Source: Bacillota bacterium (lineage in GTDB: Bacteria; Bacillota; Clostridia; Acetivibrionales; DSM-1351). From it: a stretch of 64,000 nucleotides of DNA. Position numbers and translations under genes: made by a program. Of this stretch, positions 60,759-64,000 are shown one piece after another; position 1 is the stretch's first letter; every line of letters begins with the position of its first letter. The stretch is taken from assembly GCA_023415305.1 (NCBI GenBank), contig JAEZKZ010000094.1:124001-188000 (forward strand), written 5' to 3'. The notes below the pieces were generated by a model. It was not told the DNA's origin, did not search any database, and worked only from the letters and a program-made list of their open reading frames with translations.

Positions 60759-61529
60759 TCAAATCATATCTTCAGTACAATACGTGCAGCCATCCGCTTT
60801 CTGGCAGTAATCATATATGCCATGTTCGCACAAATCAAGTTTTTCAAACTCAATAACCCATACCCAAGGATTTTCATTCCAGTTGTGATATATGCTGTCC
60901 CAAAGAATCTTAAATGCTTCTGTTGGATTTCTCGGCATATTCTTCCAGGGCATCTGTTCTTCATTTATGGCAAATTTATAAACCGTCCCATCTTTTGTGT
61001 ATGACCTTATTCCCTCTTTCATTGGGGCATCATGTGGCATATCCTGCAACCTCTCAACCCTCACATCAGTAACCTTTAAAAATAACCTGGCTGCAGATCG
61101 TGGCATAAATAGTGATGGTCTTTTATAATATCCTCTGCCACTTTTGTATCCTTTGAGAATTTTTAAGTCTTTTGGTAACGTGTCGGCAAAATATATAGAA
61201 TATTTACTTTCATGCTGAGGAATAAATGTTCTCTTATTTATCACGTCTCCATATTCATCTGTTTGCGGAATGTCAAACCACTCTCCGTATTGGTAAAATG
61301 TTTCCCTAACCCAAAGAGTGTCACCGACTTGACAGGGCGGTTTACGTTCTGCGCAACCTCCCAAGAATTTATTATGTGTTTGATAAGTTATTAATCCCGT
61401 AGCATCTACATCAGTAATATAAACGGCTTCATCTGATAGCTGTGGCTTTATAATCCTTCTCGTCTGAGTTTTCCGACCTTCCAGTATGGCCTTGACCATA
61501 TCGGTGTTAAATAAAATTGGTCTTTCCAA
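60759..61529 (-). CDS. ASCH-domain-like phage protein
   Basis: This 256-residue protein begins LERPILFNTDMVKAILEGRK followed by TQTRRIIKPQ, the classic N terminus of phage ASCH-like proteins ('morphogenetic protein' in old annotations). It also has CQVGDTLWVRETF and FMPRSAARLFLKVTDVRVER. ASCH domains bind RNA or nucleotides. The true start is probably TTG at 61529, 10 bases after AAGGAG; the extension to 61661 overlaps the YopX remnant and is rejected. A C-terminal Cys-rich tail (CEHGIYDYCQKADGCTYC) may bind zinc. Confidence 0.75.
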   Translation of the reverse strand: MERPILFNTDMVKAILEGRKTQTRRIIKPQLSDEAVYITDVDATGLITYQTHNKFLGGCAERKPPCQVGDTLWVRETFYQYGEWFDIPQTDEYGDVINKRTFIPQHESKYSIYFADTLPKDLKILKGYKSGRGYYKRPSLFMPRSAARLFLKVTDVRVERLQDMPHDAPMKEGIRSYTKDGTVYKFAINEEQMPWKNMPRNPTEAFKILWDSIYHNWNENPWVWVIEFEKLDLCEHGIYDYCQKADGCTYCTEDMI

Positions 61530-61530
61530 A

Positions 61531-62004
61531 TCAATCACTCTCCTTAAGCAGCTCTGGGTTTTCGTGTATGTTACCGATAATTTCAAATGCTTGTTTTTCG
61601 GTCGGGATAAATGCAATTTGTTCCTTATTTTCTTTCGATATCCCAATAAAGTAAAAACCAAGAATTTTAGGTTAAAAAGCTACAAATTCGTATTTGGCCC
61701 AATCTTCCAATACTCCAGTCATATATTCTCCATATGTAACTGTTGAGTGATAGCCATTTCTCGCTCTTACAATATCTCCCTCATACACTTCCTTGCCGTT
61801 TTTGTCTTTAAGCCCGGTGTATTGCATTATTTCAAGGTCAGTTATTGCAAGTTCAAAACCATGATGGTAGTATGAAGCCTTTGCAGTTAATATCGCTTTA
61901 GGGTTTGCATACCCATACCCTGCTTCTAAGCACAATCCAAAACTATCAAAGTAAATCATTTTATTATTCTTTTTGTCCCATGCCCTGTATCTAATCTCTC
62001 TCAA
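61531..62004 (-). pseudogene. YopX-family protein with an in-frame stop
   Basis: The 5' part encodes 110 residues with the YopX pattern (REIRYRAWDKKNNKMIYF, MQYTGLKDKNGKEVYEGDIV). A TAA at 61672-61674 interrupts it. The same frame continues for 46 codons to TGA 61531, encoding the expected YopX C terminus (EIIGNIHENPELLKESD). A single nonsense mutation, not a frameshift, therefore splits the gene. The start is most likely TTG 62004 (GGAG 8 bases upstream). ATG 62010 is also possible but abuts the ribosome site. Confidence 0.75.
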
Positions 62005-62497
62005 CGCCATCACTCCTTTGCTCCCATGCTATAGGCATGAATATTGTTTCTCCCGTCAGTTTGTCCTTACAGTAAACGAAGATTCCTTTACCTAAATCTC
62101 CAAACAAACCACCTACATTCCAATCGCATACTTTACCCTTACTCATTTCCTTACCGCTATTACATTTGTATGGGCTTGTCGATTCTCCACCGCAGGAAGG
62201 ACATCTAAATCTATGCTCTCCTATACTTTTTAGCATTTCGTCAACTGTATCAAACACTCGAACCTTTTCACTTTTTATGGATGGTTGATTGCACTCCTGG
62301 TAACAATTTATTGCTGAGTAATTTCTGTTTTCTTCCCATGCTTTTAAAATTTCTTCTTGTGGTATTCCTAATGCAGTAGAGTATTCATTCAACTTATTTC
62401 TTAAGTAATTTTCAAGCTTTTTGGCTCGTTCTTCACCTACTTCACCCGACCATGAGTTTCTAGCCTCTTGCTTTAACTTTTCTATTATTTGTTCCAT
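61991..62497 (-). CDS. Phage protein with zinc-ribbon motif
   Basis: This 168-residue protein has a helical N-terminal half (QIIEKLKQEARNSWSGEVGE) and a zinc ribbon in the C-terminal half, with cysteines in RFRCPSCGGESTSPYKC and KVCDWNV. No catalytic motif is seen. The function may be nucleic-acid binding. It is encoded upstream of, and overlaps, the YopX remnant. GAGAGGGAG precedes the ATG. Confidence 0.65.
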   Translation of the reverse strand: MEQIIEKLKQEARNSWSGEVGEERAKKLENYLRNKLNEYSTALGIPQEEILKAWEENRNYSAINCYQECNQPSIKSEKVRVFDTVDEMLKSIGEHRFRCPSCGGESTSPYKCNSGKEMSKGKVCDWNVGGLFGDLGKGIFVYCKDKLTGETIFMPIAWEQRSDGVERD

Positions 62498-62562
62498 AAC
62501 TCCCTCTCTTTCCGGCTTTCGCCTATCAATTCCCAGCGGATAACCGCTATATAGCGACGTAA

Positions 62563-62640
62563 CTATCCGACTTCTTCCCTGTCTCCATTTTCATCAAACC
62601 AAATATCCAGTTGTTTATCTGAGAATTCCTGTTCTCTCAC
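62563..62640 (-). CDS. Possible 25-residue coupled small protein
   Basis: A GTG overlapping the upstream stop codon (GTGA) opens a 25-codon acidic frame (EFSDKQLDIWFDENGDREEV). There is no separate ribosome site; translation would depend on coupling. It may be a gene remnant. Confidence 0.3.
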   Translation of the reverse strand: MREQEFSDKQLDIWFDENGDREEVG

Positions 62641-62816
62641 TTTTTTCTCTGGAGCTCAAATACTCCATTAATTTTCTTATCAATCTCAAACCTGTCGGTA
62701 AAGTAAGCTTCAAATGATTTCTTGTTGTCCGCATATTCCTTGTCGTTTTTCTCAGACTGTTTAATAAACCTGTCTAACCGTTTTTGCAATTGAGGTATTA
62801 ATTTCAATGTGTTCAT
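62637..62816 (-). CDS. Small helical phage protein
   Basis: This 59-residue charged protein, probably a coiled helix (LIPQLQKRLDRFIKQSEKND), starts at ATG 62816 with AGAAGGTGG upstream. Function is unknown. It lies between the methylase-like gene and the tiny coupled frame. Confidence 0.55.
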   Translation of the reverse strand: MNTLKLIPQLQKRLDRFIKQSEKNDKEYADNKKSFEAYFTDRFEIDKKINGVFELQRKK

Positions 62817-62830
62817 TTTCCACCTTCTCC

Positions 62831-63403
62831 CTAACCCCACTGCTGAGCCATTGCATCAGCTATACCCTGATATGTACGACTTCTTTCTTTCCACCGATCC
62901 GGCCCCGGTGCCATATGGTGAACTTTTGGTTCTCTTCCATCAACGATGTTAGTTGGTAGCAGTTTCGGAAGATTCTTTAACCACAGGCAGGTTGCTTTTG
63001 TTTCTCCATGTCCAAACTGCCAAGGCTGTATTATTTGAGAGTACCTAACCCCTATCCCATCCAATGCATATTTGTGTTGTATTGGGTTTTCAACAGCTAT
63101 CTTGGGAATATCAAGGTTAAGACAAAATTTAAAGAATTCAACTGCGTCCTGCATCTTTTCCCAGCGTCCAGGCTGAGTATGCAACCATCTAACACCGCTA
63201 TTTGTAAGGTAAGTGCAAGGCGGGTGACATATAGCAAGTTCAAACTGCTTCCAATATTCTGCCGGGAAACTTAAAACATCCCTTTGCTCATGCGGCCCCG
63301 GCTTTTCTGTTGGCAATATGTCTATGCTTATGGCATCATGCCCACGCTTTATAAATGCATCTCTAACGGTTCCTGAGAATTCACAAATTACAACTACTTT
63401 CAT
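62831..63403 (-). CDS. Phage DNA cytosine methyltransferase-like protein
   Basis: This 190-residue protein has an N-terminal FSGTVRDAFIKRGHDAIS segment (motif I-like), the motif CHPPCTYLTNSGVRW with a Pro-Pro-Cys as in C5-methyltransferases, and VENPIQHKY resembling motif VI (ENP for ENV). It is shorter than normal Dcm-type enzymes and lacks a clear target-recognition domain, so activity is uncertain. It is common in early regions of Firmicutes phages and is often annotated as a methylase-like protein. It could protect phage DNA from host restriction. Confidence 0.7.
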   Translation of the reverse strand: MKVVVICEFSGTVRDAFIKRGHDAISIDILPTEKPGPHEQRDVLSFPAEYWKQFELAICHPPCTYLTNSGVRWLHTQPGRWEKMQDAVEFFKFCLNLDIPKIAVENPIQHKYALDGIGVRYSQIIQPWQFGHGETKATCLWLKNLPKLLPTNIVDGREPKVHHMAPGPDRWKERSRTYQGIADAMAQQWG

Positions 63404-63461
63404 TATTCGACCTCCACGTCTGGAGGTGTGCGCACACTTAATTAACTAGTATTACTCCGAA

Positions 63462-63578
63462 TTATTTATTAATCTTTTTTAAAATACAGCATATAAGCTC
63501 AAATGTTCCGATAAATGTTACTGATGTAATAACCATTACTACAAAAAATATTAATAATTTAATTAACATGTCACTCAT
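63462..63578 (-). CDS. 38-residue single-pass membrane protein
   Basis: The ATG at 63578 overlaps the stop codon of the upstream gene (ATGA). The frame encodes one transmembrane helix (FFVVMVITSVTFIGTF) with a Cys-Cys pair and a basic C terminus (LKKINK). It has no ribosome site of its own, so it depends on coupling. Such tiny membrane proteins in phage early regions may act in superinfection exclusion, as inference. Confidence 0.5.
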   Translation of the reverse strand: MSDMLIKLLIFFVVMVITSVTFIGTFELICCILKKINK

Positions 63579-63898
63579 AAATTATCCTTAGTAGCTAATA
63601 ATAACTCTTTTGCTTCATTCAAAATCGCCCAATCACTTTCGTGGTTTAATTGAATTGATCTGCTATTTATTATTTGATCTATTAAATCCGTTGTGTTTTC
63701 TAATTTTTCAACCAAATCATAATACAAATTGCATGAACGAATTATAAACTCAGCATCTTCTTCATGAACATCATGAGCTAGGACTCTTCTGACTTTATAT
63801 TTAGATACAGTAGATTTATAAGGTGAACTTAAAATATCAACCATTCCTATCCATCCAGTATCTTTTTTTATTGTTAATGGCAATTGATTATTATCCAA
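63575..63898 (-). CDS. Unknown phage early protein
   Basis: This 107-residue protein has a beta-rich N terminus (LPLTIKKDTGWIGMVDILS) and a helical C-terminal half (EFIIRSCNLYYDLVEKLE, ILNEAKELLLA). TTG at 63898, 9 bases from AAGGAGG, is preferred to TTG 63907, which touches it. No family is recognised. Confidence 0.55.
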   Translation of the reverse strand: MDNNQLPLTIKKDTGWIGMVDILSSPYKSTVSKYKVRRVLAHDVHEEDAEFIIRSCNLYYDLVEKLENTTDLIDQIINSRSIQLNHESDWAILNEAKELLLATKDNL

Positions 63899-63948
63899 AC
63901 TATTCAACCTCCTTCTTTCCTTCGCTATCTTTTGCTTATACGATTTAC

Positions 63949-64000
63949 TTAATGAAACTCTACAGCTCCATTTTTAGCAGCCATTTCAAAAGCTTTCCGC
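63949..64000 (-). CDS. C-terminal end of a gene cut by the window edge
   Basis: The last 52 bases contain an open minus-strand frame ending RKAFEMAAKNGAVEFH then TAA. It is too short to identify. It is the next early gene of the prophage. Confidence 0.35.
   Translation of the reverse strand, partial: RKAFEMAAKNGAVEFH

Noticed and set aside
61530..61661. N-terminal extension of the ASCH-like protein
   Set aside because: It overlaps the coding remnant of YopX in another frame, while the TTG at 61529 has a good ribosome site and matches the family start.
1..64000. tRNA or rRNA genes
   Set aside because: No cloverleaf or rRNA-like sequence was recognised by eye in any intergenic region.

Overview
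The window reads as a low-GC Gram-positive, spore-forming Clostridium-type genome, most likely the Ruminiclostridium / Clostridium cluster III group. The reasons are the clostridial rpsB-to-polC gene order, strong GGAGG ribosome sites, frequent TTG/GTG starts, a sporulation sigma-K fragment, and a carbohydrate-acid operon run by a YesM/YesN two-component system. Nearly all genes lie on the minus strand, so operons read from high to low coordinates.

Region 1 (1-11.2 kb) is housekeeping: rpsB, tsf, pyrH, frr, a 63-residue coupled protein, uppS, cdsA, dxr, rseP, ispG, an rlmA-type methyltransferase and the 5' part of polC. It joins translation, UMP supply, MEP-pathway isoprenoid synthesis, undecaprenyl and CDP-diacylglycerol synthesis, a site-2 protease and DNA polymerase III. 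The rpsB promoter and a structured leader are visible.

Region 2 (11.3-32.5 kb) holds a MATE transporter and then a large catabolic cluster. It encodes a cupin, a DUF5060/DUF4038 glycoside-hydrolase-like protein, a split transketolase, a YesM/YesN pair, a PPC/DUF296 protein, a CUT1-type ABC importer, an RraA-like aldolase, a zinc dehydrogenase, HMG-CoA lyase-like and HMG-CoA reductase proteins, a TIM-barrel isomerase/epimerase, a D-2-hydroxyacid dehydrogenase and glycerate kinase. Internal terminators split it into about three transcripts. The organism has MEP genes, so the reductase/lyase pair looks degradative. Two homologous structured elements of about 130 nt, in opposite orientation (16.2-16.3 kb and 32.3-32.5 kb), bracket the cluster core. 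I could not assign them to a known RNA or transposon.

Region 3 (32.7-37.1 kb) has a long-chain acyl-CoA synthetase, an ECF-type sigma factor overlapping a DUF4179 membrane partner, and an ACT-domain protein.

Region 4 (37.1-64 kb) begins with the 3' half of sigK, which starts abruptly at a GGC-AATGA motif. A siphovirus-type prophage follows and continues past the window end. This is the arrangement of a 'skin' element, a prophage interrupting sigK that is excised in the mother cell. In minus-strand reading order its genes are early/accessory genes (C5-methylase-like, YopX, ASCH, PAPS-reductase-like), a sigma-like late regulator, a short tyrosine recombinase, HNH, terminases, portal, protease, capsid, connectors, tail genes (including a -1 frameshifted chaperone pair and a tape measure), baseplate, an Abi-alpha protein, a LexA-controlled gene, and lysis genes. 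A plus-strand cargo gene and a candidate type I toxin lie next to the sigK junction.
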